A stretch of 64,000 nt of DNA from Caballeronia temeraria (lineage in GTDB: Bacteria > Pseudomonadota > Gammaproteobacteria > Burkholderiales > Burkholderiaceae): assembly GCF_001544795.2 (NCBI RefSeq), contig NZ_FCOI02000024.1, positions 44,375-108,374 on the forward strand, in the 5' to 3' direction. Shown in pieces: positions 1 to 9,005 of the stretch. The position numbers and the translations under genes are program-made. Under the pieces are notes generated by a model. That model did no database searches. It was not told where the DNA came from and saw only the letters and a list, made by a program, of their open reading frames with translations. The first letter of the stretch is position 1; each line of letters starts with the position of its first letter.

Positions 1-62
1 TCGAGCGTGCCGCGCGCCGTGGCCTCGACGCGCACGCGCGGGCCGGGCACGAATGCGCTCAT
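1..62 (-). CDS. N-terminal fragment, probable amidase (cut by window edge)
   Basis: Only the first 20 codons lie in the window; the gene continues past base 1. Its ATG (60-62) overlaps the TGA of the cysteine hydrolase upstream (ATGA at 59-62), so the two are translationally coupled. The visible peptide starts MSAFVPGPRV and has the look of the N-terminus of amidase-signature enzymes, where a short PGPR-type segment precedes the conserved lysine of the Ser-Ser-Lys triad; that lysine is outside the window. An amidase would fit beside a hydrolase of C-N bonds. The family call is an inference from 20 residues. Confidence 0.4.
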   Translation of the reverse strand, partial: MSAFVPGPRVRVEATARGTL

Positions 63-865
63 CGGCCGGCTCCGTCGAGCGCCGCGGCGAACTGCAGCGA
101 ATCGGCGACGAACCCGTAGCACTTCTTCACGTTCCAGATGCTCGCCTGCGTGCAGAACTCGGGCGACGACGTCGCGCAGCAATCGGCCAGCATCACGCAG
201 CCGTAGCCGAGGAAGTTCGCGTCGGTGAGCGTGTGCATTACGCACTGATCGGTGTTGACGCCGGCGAAGAACACGGTGCGCGTGCCGAGGTTGCGCAGGA
301 TGCTGTCGAGGGGCGTATCCCAGAAGCCGCTGATCCGGTACTTGTCCACGCGAATATCGCTTGCCTCGATCGGCAGTTCGTCGACCACCGCGGCCGCCCA
401 CGAATCCTTCTCCAGCACGCGCGCGCCATGTTCCGGCAGCGGCTCGCCGAGGCCGATGCCCGTGCCTGTCGGCTTATACAGATGGAGCTGGTTCGGCGGC
501 ATGTTGGCGAGGTCCGGCCGGTTGCCCCAGTTCACCCAGATCACCGGCACGCCGCTTCGGCGCGCGATCGGAAGCAGGCGCTGCAATGGTGCGATCGGCG
601 CGCGATCCGCACTGAAATCGCCCCCGATGTGATCGACCCACCCGCCTTTGGTGCAGAAGTCGTTCTGCATGTCGATGACGACGAGCGCTGCTTTTTCGAC
701 GTCGAAGCGCACCTTCTGCGGCTCCGAATCGAGCAGCGCGAGGCGCGGCGCGGGCGTCGTGACGGCCATGTCGACAACCTCGGCGCTGGCGTGCCAGCAG
801 GTCTGCGCGAACCGGCCGAGGAGGCCGCCGGGCGTTGTCTGTGTTGGCTTCGAGGGGTGGTCCAT
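59..865 (-). CDS. Isochorismatase-family cysteine hydrolase
   Basis: A 268-residue hydrolase of the isochorismatase/ureidoacrylate/biuret amidohydrolase fold. The catalytic triad is visible: Asp65 in VIDMQND, Lys175 in VDKYRISGFWDT and Cys208 in NTDQCV. Such enzymes cleave amide or ureido C-N bonds through a Cys thioester. The start at 865 has GGAG seven bases upstream; a second Met at residue 33 is the alternative. It overlaps the next gene by ATGA and is divergent from the BMP-type ABC transporter, so it probably acts on a nitrogenous compound imported by that system. The RutB/biuret-hydrolase branch is the closest guess; the substrate is unknown. Confidence 0.85.
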   Translation of the reverse strand: MDHPSKPTQTTPGGLLGRFAQTCWHASAEVVDMAVTTPAPRLALLDSEPQKVRFDVEKAALVVIDMQNDFCTKGGWVDHIGGDFSADRAPIAPLQRLLPIARRSGVPVIWVNWGNRPDLANMPPNQLHLYKPTGTGIGLGEPLPEHGARVLEKDSWAAAVVDELPIEASDIRVDKYRISGFWDTPLDSILRNLGTRTVFFAGVNTDQCVMHTLTDANFLGYGCVMLADCCATSSPEFCTQASIWNVKKCYGFVADSLQFAAALDGAGR

Positions 866-1064
866 CGGGTTCTCCGAAAGCGTTGGGGCGTGGGCGGATG
901 GAGCTGGCGGGGCCGGTGCCGTCGCGTTCGCGATGCGTGCATCGGCTCGCCATGAGCAGGATGTTCTTCAGTGGACCGGGTGTGCATTGGCATCGAAGTT
1001 GCAATGCAGATTTCAGTCATGAATAACCTACTTACCGAAAGTCAACGCAAAAGGAGTGCCAGTG

Positions 1065-2096
1065 ATGTTCAGTTTCGAAGAAGCTTCGCGCGACTCAGCG
1101 CGCCGCCGTTTCGTCGTCCGCGTCTCGGCCCTGGTTGCGCTGCTGGCGCCGGCCGTGTTCATCGCGCCCGCCTTCATGGCGACGGGCGCCCAGGCAGCCG
1201 ACGACACGATGCGCGTCGGCGTGCTGATTCCCGGCTCCAAGACCGACAAGGGCTGGATGGAGTCGGGCTACGACGGCGTGAGCGCCGCGCAGAAAGAGTT
1301 CGGGCCGAAGCTCAAGACGCAGATCATCGAGAATATCAACTATGCGGACATGGAGCAGGCGCTCACGAACCTCGCTACGAAGAACCAGCTCGTGATCGGG
1401 ATCGGCGGACAGACGCAGGCCGCGGTGCTCAAGATCGCCAAGCGCTTTCCGAATGTGAAATTCTCGATCGTCGGCGGCAACAAGGGCGAGTCGATGCCGC
1501 CCAACGTGGCGGGCTACGACGTCAAGCAGGCGGAGATCGCGTTCGTTGCGGGCGCGGCCGCCGCGATGCTCTCGAAGAGCGGCGCGGTGAGTTACGTGGG
1601 CGGCATGGAAATTCCGTCCATCGTGAACGCGGGCAAGGAGTTCGGCAACGGCGCCCGCTATATCAATCCAAAGGTCAAGTACTTCGAAAGCTACACCGGC
1701 GATTTCGACAACGTCGCCAAGGCGCGTGAGGCGACTGCCGCAGCCATCGCGCAGGGCGCCGACATCCACTATCACATCCTCAATCTCGGCTTGCGCGGGA
1801 TGGAGCAGGCAGCCAAGGAGAAGGGCACGCACATCATCGGAAGCTACACGGACCGTTGCGGCAGCGATCCGCTTTACGTTGCCTACAGCATCACGGGCGT
1901 GGGATATCAGGCTCAGTATGCGATCGAACAACTGGCCAAGAATCAGTGGCAACCGGGCTACAAGGCATTCGGCCTCGCCATGGGACCGAAGGCGTCGGGC
2001 CTCGTCATCTGCAAGTCCACGCCGGCAATGGACGCGAAGATCAAGCAGATCGAAGACGACATCCTGAGCGGGAAGATCAAGGTGTCCGAAGGATGA
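1065..2096 (+). CDS. BMP-family ABC transporter substrate-binding protein
   Basis: Periplasmic or lipid-associated binding protein of the basic membrane protein (BMP/Med) family, which captures nucleosides or related heterocycles for import. The N-terminus carries twin basic residues, a hydrophobic stretch and an AQAADD cleavage region typical of Sec export. A BMP-type core follows, from RVGVLIPG through a GIGGQTQ segment. I chose ATG 1065 because AAGGAG lies eight bases upstream; a GTG nine bases earlier is in frame but too close to the ribosome site. Its TGA overlaps the ATG of the ATPase gene, and all four transporter genes overlap by ATGA, which indicates one transcript. Confidence 0.88.
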   Translation: MFSFEEASRDSARRRFVVRVSALVALLAPAVFIAPAFMATGAQAADDTMRVGVLIPGSKTDKGWMESGYDGVSAAQKEFGPKLKTQIIENINYADMEQALTNLATKNQLVIGIGGQTQAAVLKIAKRFPNVKFSIVGGNKGESMPPNVAGYDVKQAEIAFVAGAAAAMLSKSGAVSYVGGMEIPSIVNAGKEFGNGARYINPKVKYFESYTGDFDNVAKAREATAAAIAQGADIHYHILNLGLRGMEQAAKEKGTHIIGSYTDRCGSDPLYVAYSITGVGYQAQYAIEQLAKNQWQPGYKAFGLAMGPKASGLVICKSTPAMDAKIKQIEDDILSGKIKVSEG

Positions 2097-3679
2097 GCAC
2101 GCTACCGTCACCTTCGGCTGGCGGCGACGTCGAACCGATCCTGTCGCTGAGCGGCATCGGCAAGCGCTTCGGTGCGTTCGTCGCGCTCGATGACGTGTCG
2201 CTCGATCTCGCGCCCGGCGACGTGCATTGTCTGCTCGGCGAAAATGGCGCGGGCAAGTCGACGCTGTGCAACGTGATCTTCGGCGTGCATCAGCCGGATT
2301 CGGGCGCGATGAAGGTGAACGGCGCGCCGTATCGTCCGCGCAATCCGCGTGAGGCGCTGGCGCGGGGCATCGCGATGGTGCATCAGCACTTCAGTCTCGT
2401 CGACGACGCCAGCGTGCTCGACAACCTGCTGCTCGGGCGGGCGCGCGGCTGGTTGAATCGGCAGCGTGAAGCCGGCCGCGTGCGCGACGTGCTGACGAGC
2501 GTCGGCCTCGAGCTACCGCTCGATGCGAAGGTGGCGGACCTTTCGGTGGGCGAGCGCCAGCGCGTGGAGATCGTGAAATGCCTGTTGCGCGATCCGCGCC
2601 TGCTGCTGCTCGACGAGCCGACCGCCGTGTTGCTGCCCGCCGAGATCGACGCCCTGCTGGACACCTGCGAGCGTGTGGCGAGGCGCGGCTGCGCAGTGGT
2701 GCTGGTCACGCACAAGCTGCGCGAAATCAGCCGTATCGCCACGCAGGCGACGGTGCTGCAATCGGGGCGCGTGGTGGCGCGTTCGGCATCGCCCGCGCGC
2801 GAGATCGACCGGCTCGTGCACGCGATGATCCATCGCGAAGATAGCGATGCGCCCGACGCCCCCGACGACCTCGCCGCACGTCTGTCGCTGGTTCGCGCAA
2901 GCTCGCCTTACTCGCGGCCGTTGCAGGACGAAGTGCTGCAGATCGACGCGCTCTCGGCGACGGATGCCGACGGCGTGAAGCGCCTGTCGGACTGCACGCT
3001 CGTCGTGAATCGCGGCGAAATCGTCGGCATCGCGGGCGTGGAGGGCAATGGGCAGAGCGAACTCGGCGCGGTGCTCGCGGGCATGCTCGGCGCGTCAGCG
3101 GGGCGCTTCTTCATCGCGGGCCGGGACATGACGCAGGCGAGCCCGCGCGAACTGACGGCGGCCGGCGTGGGTATCGTGCCGGAAGACCGTCATGCGGTCG
3201 GTTGCGTAACTGGCATGAGCCTCGCGGACAACCTGTTGCTCAATCATCTCGACCGCTATACGAAAGGTGGATTCCTGAAGCGCCGCGCGATGCGCGCCGC
3301 CGCGCTGGAACTGATGCAGCGCTTCGACGTGCGCGCGAGCGGACCGGACGCGCTGTTCGGCGGTCTGTCCGGCGGCAATCAGCAGAAAGCGGTGCTCGCG
3401 CGAGAACTGACGCTCGATCCGCTGCTGTTCTTGCTGGCCGCACAGCCGACGCGCGGTCTCGATGTCGGCGCGGTCGCGGCGGTGTATTCGCATATCCGCG
3501 CGGCGCGGGACCGCGGCGTGGGCGTGCTGTTGATTTCGTCCGAACTCGACGAACTGATGAGCGTCGCCGACCGCATCGTGGTGCTGTATCGCGGCCGCAT
3601 CATGGGCGCCTGCGCGCCCGATGCGAGCAATCGCGGACGCATCGGCGCATGGATGGCAGGCGCGGGAGAGGAAGCATGA
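2093..3679 (+). CDS. ABC transporter ATP-binding protein, double ATPase type
   Basis: A 528-residue protein with two fused ABC cassettes, as in sugar/nucleoside importers of the RbsA/YufO type. The first cassette has an intact Walker A (GENGAGKST), signature LSVGERQR and Walker B LLLLDEPT. The second has a degenerate P-loop (GVEGNGQSE), signature LSGGNQQK and AAQPTRGLD in place of the usual DEPT; that asymmetry is normal in this family. It energises the two permeases encoded next. ATGA overlaps join it to the genes on both sides. Confidence 0.92.
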   Translation: MSTLPSPSAGGDVEPILSLSGIGKRFGAFVALDDVSLDLAPGDVHCLLGENGAGKSTLCNVIFGVHQPDSGAMKVNGAPYRPRNPREALARGIAMVHQHFSLVDDASVLDNLLLGRARGWLNRQREAGRVRDVLTSVGLELPLDAKVADLSVGERQRVEIVKCLLRDPRLLLLDEPTAVLLPAEIDALLDTCERVARRGCAVVLVTHKLREISRIATQATVLQSGRVVARSASPAREIDRLVHAMIHREDSDAPDAPDDLAARLSLVRASSPYSRPLQDEVLQIDALSATDADGVKRLSDCTLVVNRGEIVGIAGVEGNGQSELGAVLAGMLGASAGRFFIAGRDMTQASPRELTAAGVGIVPEDRHAVGCVTGMSLADNLLLNHLDRYTKGGFLKRRAMRAAALELMQRFDVRASGPDALFGGLSGGNQQKAVLARELTLDPLLFLLAAQPTRGLDVGAVAAVYSHIRAARDRGVGVLLISSELDELMSVADRIVVLYRGRIMGACAPDASNRGRIGAWMAGAGEEA

Positions 3680-4791
3680 ATCCGCAGATGAAGTTGCAAT
3701 CGCCACTGAGTTCGCCGCGGTCTTCGCTCATGGATGTTCGCTCGCCTCAGTGGCGCGTGGCTTGCGTGATCGCCGCCGCCGTTGCCGTCGCAATGTTCGC
3801 CGCGCTTGCGTTGATCGCGCTGATGCATGTGTCGGTGAAGGAGGCGATCGACGCCTTCGCCGACGGCGCGTGGGGCTCGCCGTATGCCATCGGTGCATCG
3901 CTTAACCGCAGCATCGCGTTCGCGCTGGTCGGCACGGGCTTCGTGATCGCGAATCGCGCGAAGCTCACCAATGTCGGCGGCGAAGGGCAGCTTGCGATCG
4001 GCGGCATCGTCGCCACGGCGATGAGCCTCTACGGCGGCTGCGCGCATTTGCCGTTCGGCCTGTCGTTCGTCGTGCCGATGCTGTGCGCAGCCTGCGCAGG
4101 CGCGCTTTGGGGCGGCGTGCCCGGTGTGCTGAAGGCGAAGGCGGGCACCAACGAAGTGATCAGCACGCTGCTGCTGTCGTTCATCGCGGTGTGGCTGCTG
4201 TATTGGTGCGTGCAGAGCGAAGCATTGCTTCGACAGCCAATGAACAACGCCGCCACGCTGCCCGAATCGCTTGAAATCCCCGATGTGACGAAACTCCCGG
4301 CGATCTTCGCCGCGAGCGGCATGAATCTCAACATCGGCCTGCCGGTGACGATCGTGCTCGCCATTGCCGCCGCGATCCTGCTCACCCGCACGCGCTTCGG
4401 GCTGTCGCTGCGCGCGGCGGGGCTGAACGCTATCGCGGCCCGGCGCGCGGGTCTGCCCATCACGTCGTCGCTAGTCGGTGCGCTCGCGCTCGCGGGCGCG
4501 TTCAGCGGCCTCGCCGGCGCATTGATGCTGCAAGGCGACCAGTACTCGCTCAAGGCCGGTTTCTCGTCCGGCTACGGCTTCGACGGACTCGTCGTCGGCC
4601 TGCTCGCGCGCGGCTCGGTCGCAGGCGTGTTTGCGGCCGCTTTACTGTTCGGCTTTCTGCGCTCGGGCGGCATCAACATGGAAATGGTCGCGCAAGTGCC
4701 TTCGGCGCTCGTGCTGATCGTGCAGGGCATCGTCACCATCGCGCTGGCGGGCGGCGCGATGTGGCTCGACAAGGGAGGCGCACGCCGATGA
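3676..4791 (+). CDS. ABC transporter permease (BMP/nucleoside type), first subunit
   Basis: A 371-residue inner-membrane permease of the BPD_transp_2 family. A cytoplasmic N-terminal tail of about 35 residues is followed by about nine hydrophobic segments. Conserved-looking features include NVGGEGQLAIGG near the second helix and KAKAGTNEVISTLLLS in the cytoplasmic coupling loop, which resemble YufP-type subunits. It pairs with the next gene to form the channel. Start and stop overlap both neighbours by four bases. Confidence 0.9.
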   Translation: MNPQMKLQSPLSSPRSSLMDVRSPQWRVACVIAAAVAVAMFAALALIALMHVSVKEAIDAFADGAWGSPYAIGASLNRSIAFALVGTGFVIANRAKLTNVGGEGQLAIGGIVATAMSLYGGCAHLPFGLSFVVPMLCAACAGALWGGVPGVLKAKAGTNEVISTLLLSFIAVWLLYWCVQSEALLRQPMNNAATLPESLEIPDVTKLPAIFAASGMNLNIGLPVTIVLAIAAAILLTRTRFGLSLRAAGLNAIAARRAGLPITSSLVGALALAGAFSGLAGALMLQGDQYSLKAGFSSGYGFDGLVVGLLARGSVAGVFAAALLFGFLRSGGINMEMVAQVPSALVLIVQGIVTIALAGGAMWLDKGGARR

Positions 4792-5705
4792 ACCTCGATC
4801 TCCTGGCAGTATTCGCGGGCGCATCCATCCGGCTTGCCGCGCCGATGATGCTGGCCTCGACCGGCGAACTCGTCAGCGAACGCGCGGGCGTGCTCAACAT
4901 GAGCGTCGAAGGCATGATGCTGACGGGTGCGTTCCTCGGCGCGACCTTCTCGTGGCTCACGGGCAATCCGGCTGTCGGACTGCTATGCGGGCTGCTTGGC
5001 GTGATTCCGCTCGCGTTGTTGCAGGCGTTTCTGAGCGTGACTTTGCGCGCGAATCAGATCGTGACGGGCATCGGCATCAATATTCTCGCGCTGGGCGGGA
5101 CCACACTCGCGTATCGGGAAATTTTCGGCGAACGTTCCAGCGCGACGATTCCGGGCCTCGCGCACTGGTCGCCGCCGGTGCTCGGCAAGCTGCCGCTGAT
5201 CGGCGAGGCCGTGTTCGGCCAGGTTTGGCTGTTCTACGCGGGACTGGCGGTGTTGATCGCGACATCGGTCGTCATGCGGCGCACGGCGCTTGGCGTCGCG
5301 CTGCATGCGACCGGGGTCGCGCCGCGCGCAGTGGATCAATCAGGATTGCCCGTTGCGCGCATCCGGTATGGCGCGGTGGTGTTCTCGGGCGTGATGTCGG
5401 CGGCGGCGGGATGCTTCATCTCCATCGGCGATATTCACACCTTCACCGAGGGCATGACCAACGGAACGGGTTATTTGGCGATTGCGGCGATCATCTTCGG
5501 CAACTGGAAGATCGGACGCACCGCGCTCGCGTGCCTGCTGTTCGGCGCGGCGACCGCGATGCAATTTCAATTGCCGATGTTCGGTCTGCATGTGCCGACT
5601 GCATTGCTCATCATGTTGCCCTATCTGCTTGCGCTGATCGCGGTGGCGGGACTGATCGGACGACAGACCGCACCGCCCGCGCTCACGCAGCCCTTTACGC
5701 GCTGA
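4788..5705 (+). CDS. ABC transporter permease (BMP/nucleoside type), second subunit
   Basis: A 305-residue permease resembling YufQ. It has the expected N-terminal ASTGELVSERAGVLNMSVEG motif region and the coupling-loop sequence LRANQIVTGIGINILALG. It begins within the stop codon of the first permease. The four-gene set (binding protein, double ATPase, two permeases) is complete, so the importer is probably functional. The substrate is not determined by sequence; purine nucleosides or related ring compounds are typical for this class. Confidence 0.9.
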   Translation: MNLDLLAVFAGASIRLAAPMMLASTGELVSERAGVLNMSVEGMMLTGAFLGATFSWLTGNPAVGLLCGLLGVIPLALLQAFLSVTLRANQIVTGIGINILALGGTTLAYREIFGERSSATIPGLAHWSPPVLGKLPLIGEAVFGQVWLFYAGLAVLIATSVVMRRTALGVALHATGVAPRAVDQSGLPVARIRYGAVVFSGVMSAAAGCFISIGDIHTFTEGMTNGTGYLAIAAIIFGNWKIGRTALACLLFGAATAMQFQLPMFGLHVPTALLIMLPYLLALIAVAGLIGRQTAPPALTQPFTR

Positions 5706-5766
5706 TGGCGGTAACATTGATGCCCGACACGCTCGTTTCACCGCGCTCAACCCGTCGACTCAATTT

Positions 5767-6459
5767 ATGCCTAGCACGACTGTAACCGCCACGAAGCAAG
5801 AACCCACGCGCCGTCAGCAACTGGCCGGGAGAACCCGTGAGCGAATCTTCAGGATTGCGCTGAAGGAATTCGCGGACAAGGGCTTCAGCGGCGCGCGCGT
5901 CGAAGGCATCGCGAGCCGTGCGAAAGTGAATATCCGCATGATCTATCACTACTTCGGCGGCAAGGAGGCGCTTTACGTCGAGGTGCTGGAGCATGTGCTG
6001 GCGCGCCTGCGCGAAGCCGAACTTGCTGTCGCGCTCGATGTGGAAAAGGTCGATCCGGCAGTCGGCATCGTGCAACTCTACGACTTCACTGAAAGCCATT
6101 TCTCGGCGCATCCCGAACTTCTGTGCCTGCTTTCGTGGGAGAACCTGAATCGCGCGCGCTACATGAAACGCTCGAAAGTGATTCCGGTCATGTCGTCGCC
6201 GGTGCTCGATAAACTGCGCAGGCTCATCGAGCGGGGAGAGACGGCAGGCACGCTGCGCGAGGGCATCGATCCGCTGCATCTTTACGTGACGCTCGTGAGC
6301 CTCGCATACTTTCACAAGTCGAATGCCTACACGCTTTCGCACATGTTCGGCACACCGATGCTCACGCCGTCGTGGCAGGCCGCGCACAGGAAACAGGCGC
6401 ACGCGCTGGTGCGCAGCTTTCTTGTCGACGAAGCTGTGGTGAAGGACGCATTTGCCTGA
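5767..6459 (+). CDS. TetR-family transcriptional regulator
   Basis: A 230-residue regulator. The N-terminal helix-turn-helix (about residues 20-70, containing GFSGARVEGIASRAKVNIR and MIYHYFGGKEALY) is a clear TetR domain. The C-terminal part (YTLSHMFG, then a long helix) resembles the RutR-type effector domain that senses pyrimidine or related metabolites. It lies 61 bases downstream of the permease genes on the same strand and is the obvious local regulator of the importer/hydrolase locus. No clear operator palindrome was seen in the 199-base divergent region 866-1064. Confidence 0.85.
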   Translation: MPSTTVTATKQEPTRRQQLAGRTRERIFRIALKEFADKGFSGARVEGIASRAKVNIRMIYHYFGGKEALYVEVLEHVLARLREAELAVALDVEKVDPAVGIVQLYDFTESHFSAHPELLCLLSWENLNRARYMKRSKVIPVMSSPVLDKLRRLIERGETAGTLREGIDPLHLYVTLVSLAYFHKSNAYTLSHMFGTPMLTPSWQAAHRKQAHALVRSFLVDEAVVKDAFA

Positions 6460-6585
6460 CGCCGGAGTGCTTCCATTGCAGACGACGCTATCGGCGACGT
6501 CGCGGACGAAGCATACTTCGTGCGTCACGACCGGCGCCCCTTTGCGCAGGCATCGTGGCGGACGGTGTGCGCGAGCCCGGTTGAG

Positions 6586-7569
6586 TCAAAGGCTGTCGGC
6601 GTCGGCGCCACGCGCGTCGAATCCTGCCGCCTCGCGCAGCGTGTGCAGCATCGCCCGGGCGCCTGGTGAGAGTTTGTCGCCACGCCGGGTGACGATACCC
6701 GCCGGTCCGAGCTTCAGGTCAAGTTCGAACGGTAGCGCTTCGAGCGTGCCGGCAATGCAATACGGCCGCACCGGCTCGCACGCAAGTGGCGCGATCATGT
6801 CGCTCATTTGCAGCAGGCTCGTGATAACAGGCAGCGACGAACTCTCGACTACATCGGTCGGCAACGCCAGCTGTCGTTCGAGAAAGCGTTGCGTGAGGCG
6901 ATTGCGCATCACGTTCCCTTTCGGCGGCAGGATCCATGTCTGCGGCGCGAGTTCGTCCCAGCTCAGCGTCCTGCGCCCGAAGAGCGGATGGCCAACTCGT
7001 GCAAACAGCGCGTGCTGTGCCTCTGCGAGCGGAACGTAATGTAGTTCCACCAGATCGTCCGGGTTCCAGACTCTCGCGACGATCATATCCAGCTTGCCTT
7101 CCTGCAGACGCCGCACGAGCACCTCGCTGAATTCCATCTCGACGTTGACGCGAATCTGCGGAAAGCGCTTCTTGAGCAACGCCACCGCTCGCGGCACCAG
7201 GTTGGTGGCCGCCGTGACTTCAGTGCCGATGATTGCCTGCCCGGTCAGGCCGGCCTTGAGCGCGGACACTTCGTCGTACGCGTGCTGCAACTCGGCCAGC
7301 ACGCCGCGCGCATGGCGGATCAACACCTCGCCGTACCACGTGGGCTCGACACCGCGCGGATGCCGTTCGAACAATTGCACGCCCATCGTCTCTTCCAGTT
7401 CTCGCAGCAGCTTAGTCGCGCCGGGCTGCGTCATGTGCGCCGCCTCGGCTGCATGCAATACCGAGCGGTGAACGTCGAGTTGAACGATCAGCGCCAATTG
7501 ACGCATCTTCAGGCGTGCCGGGTCGAAGCGGCCCGCTGGGTCTTTGTTCGCGTGAACGCCTTCTGTCAT
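6586..7569 (-). CDS. LysR-family regulator
   Basis: A 327-residue LysR-type activator. The winged HTH spans about residues 20-80 (LKMRQLALIVQLD, then HMTQPGATKLLRELEETMGV) and is followed by a two-lobed effector-binding domain. The motif around residues 65-75 (FERHPRGVEPTWYGEVL) is of the GbpR/PcaQ-like branch that regulates sugar-acid and aromatic catabolism. GGAG is eight bases before the ATG. It is transcribed divergently from the M24 enzyme and MHS transporter, its likely targets; the shared control region is 7570-7749. Confidence 0.87.
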   Translation of the reverse strand: MTEGVHANKDPAGRFDPARLKMRQLALIVQLDVHRSVLHAAEAAHMTQPGATKLLRELEETMGVQLFERHPRGVEPTWYGEVLIRHARGVLAELQHAYDEVSALKAGLTGQAIIGTEVTAATNLVPRAVALLKKRFPQIRVNVEMEFSEVLVRRLQEGKLDMIVARVWNPDDLVELHYVPLAEAQHALFARVGHPLFGRRTLSWDELAPQTWILPPKGNVMRNRLTQRFLERQLALPTDVVESSSLPVITSLLQMSDMIAPLACEPVRPYCIAGTLEALPFELDLKLGPAGIVTRRGDKLSPGARAMLHTLREAAGFDARGADADSL

Positions 7570-7749
7570 GTTGTCATCTCCACGTATTCCAAATCGATAT
7601 AGATTCCGAGTTATTTTTCATTATTAAAGTATATCGGCCGATCCTACTATGGAGACGACCTCCTGCACTCAGGGGGCAAATCCCGATCTTGAGCACCGCG
7701 ACCGGTTGGTTACCACTGCGCGCGCAGCCGTACAGGAGACTAGGAAACA

Positions 7750-8916
7750 ATGAACACCCGCACCGCAGACATCCCGCCGGAAGGCATCACCACCGACGAA
7801 TTCCTTGGCCGCGTCGCTAAAGTACGAAGCGCAGTCGATAGCGCCGGATTGGTCGGTCTGCTTGCTTTCGGAGATTGCTGGCGTGGCGCGAACATCGGTT
7901 ATTTCACCGAGTTTCGTCCGCTCGACGGCGTATCGGACATTGCCAACGCAATCCTTCTGCTGCCCGTCGATGGCGACCCCGTGCTGTTCGTGTCGGATCA
8001 ATGCTTCGATTACGCGACGAGCGTGACCGCCTTCGAAGTGCGCAGCCTGCGCGAAGTCACGCAACATGTGCAGACGTTTTCGGCGCGACATGGCAAAGGC
8101 ACGGTCGGTCTTGCCGGCGCCGCCTACATTCCGGCGGATCTGCTGAAGCGCCTGAACGCCGGTCTTGGCGCGTTGGAGCTCGCACCGACAATGGTGCTGG
8201 CCGAAATCAAGGCGGTAAAAAGCGACGCCGAAGTGGCTCTGATGCGCAAGGCCGCCGCGCTGACCGATTCGGCGATGGCCGCCATTCGCGACGCGCTCGC
8301 CGACGGCCGTCCCTACACCGAGCGGGAACTCGCTCTGATCGCCGACCGCGCGATGCTTGCAGGCGGCGCGGACCGGACCGCATTCGATTCGATGGTGCAG
8401 TCCGGTCCGCGCTCGGCGTATAACCTCGCGCGCCCCTCGGACCGCATCCTGCAACCGGGCGACCTGATCATGACCGACATCGGCGCGCGTTATCGCGGAT
8501 ACGTGGCCGATGGCGGACGCGGCTTCACCTACGGTCAGGCAGCGCCCGAGAAGATGGCGATCGTGGCGGCAGCGGCGCGCGCGGTCGAAGCGGGGCTTGC
8601 CGCGGCGCGTCCCGGCATGGCGGCGATGGAACTGAATGCAGTGATCCAGCAGGCGCTGGTGGAATCGAACTACGAGCAATACTCGAGCGAAGCGCGCGGC
8701 CATGGGACCGGTCACGGCACCGGCATGGACCCGGAAGAGGAAGCGCCGTGGATCGGGCCGGGAAACAGGACCGTCCTGCAGGAAAATATGGTGTTCACGC
8801 TGAAGGCGACGATCACGGTGCCGAACGTCGGCGGCCTGCGCACCGAACGTATCGTCCGGTTGACCTCGGGCGGTGTCGAAACGCTTGACCAGTTTCCGAT
8901 GGAACTGCACTGGTGA
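7750..8916 (+). CDS. M24 family (creatinase/Xaa-Pro aminopeptidase fold) protein
   Basis: A 388-residue two-domain pita-bread protein: a creatinase N-terminal domain (about 20-150) and an M24 catalytic domain (about 160-385). Aligning by eye to proline aminopeptidase, four metal ligands are kept: Asp243, Asp254, His322 and Glu366 (in LRTER). The fifth, normally Glu in a TxEP context, is Lys352 (MVFTLKA). That change argues against an ordinary dinuclear aminopeptidase; members with altered ligands include creatinase-like C-N hydrolases. Pairing with an MHS transporter and a LysR suggests uptake and cleavage of a small amide, peptide or guanidino compound. Confidence 0.82.
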   Translation: MNTRTADIPPEGITTDEFLGRVAKVRSAVDSAGLVGLLAFGDCWRGANIGYFTEFRPLDGVSDIANAILLLPVDGDPVLFVSDQCFDYATSVTAFEVRSLREVTQHVQTFSARHGKGTVGLAGAAYIPADLLKRLNAGLGALELAPTMVLAEIKAVKSDAEVALMRKAAALTDSAMAAIRDALADGRPYTERELALIADRAMLAGGADRTAFDSMVQSGPRSAYNLARPSDRILQPGDLIMTDIGARYRGYVADGGRGFTYGQAAPEKMAIVAAAARAVEAGLAAARPGMAAMELNAVIQQALVESNYEQYSSEARGHGTGHGTGMDPEEEAPWIGPGNRTVLQENMVFTLKATITVPNVGGLRTERIVRLTSGGVETLDQFPMELHW

Positions 8917-9005
8917 GCGCAATGAGTCTATCGTAAAGCGGCGGCGGACCCGCACCGCCAGCTCGCAGCAGTTCAAAACAGAGAATCTCGTAGAAGGGAG
9001 GAGAC

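Noticed and set aside
865..1064. Operator palindrome for the TetR regulator between the divergent genes
   Set aside because: No convincing inverted repeat was found by eye; only weak partial dyads.
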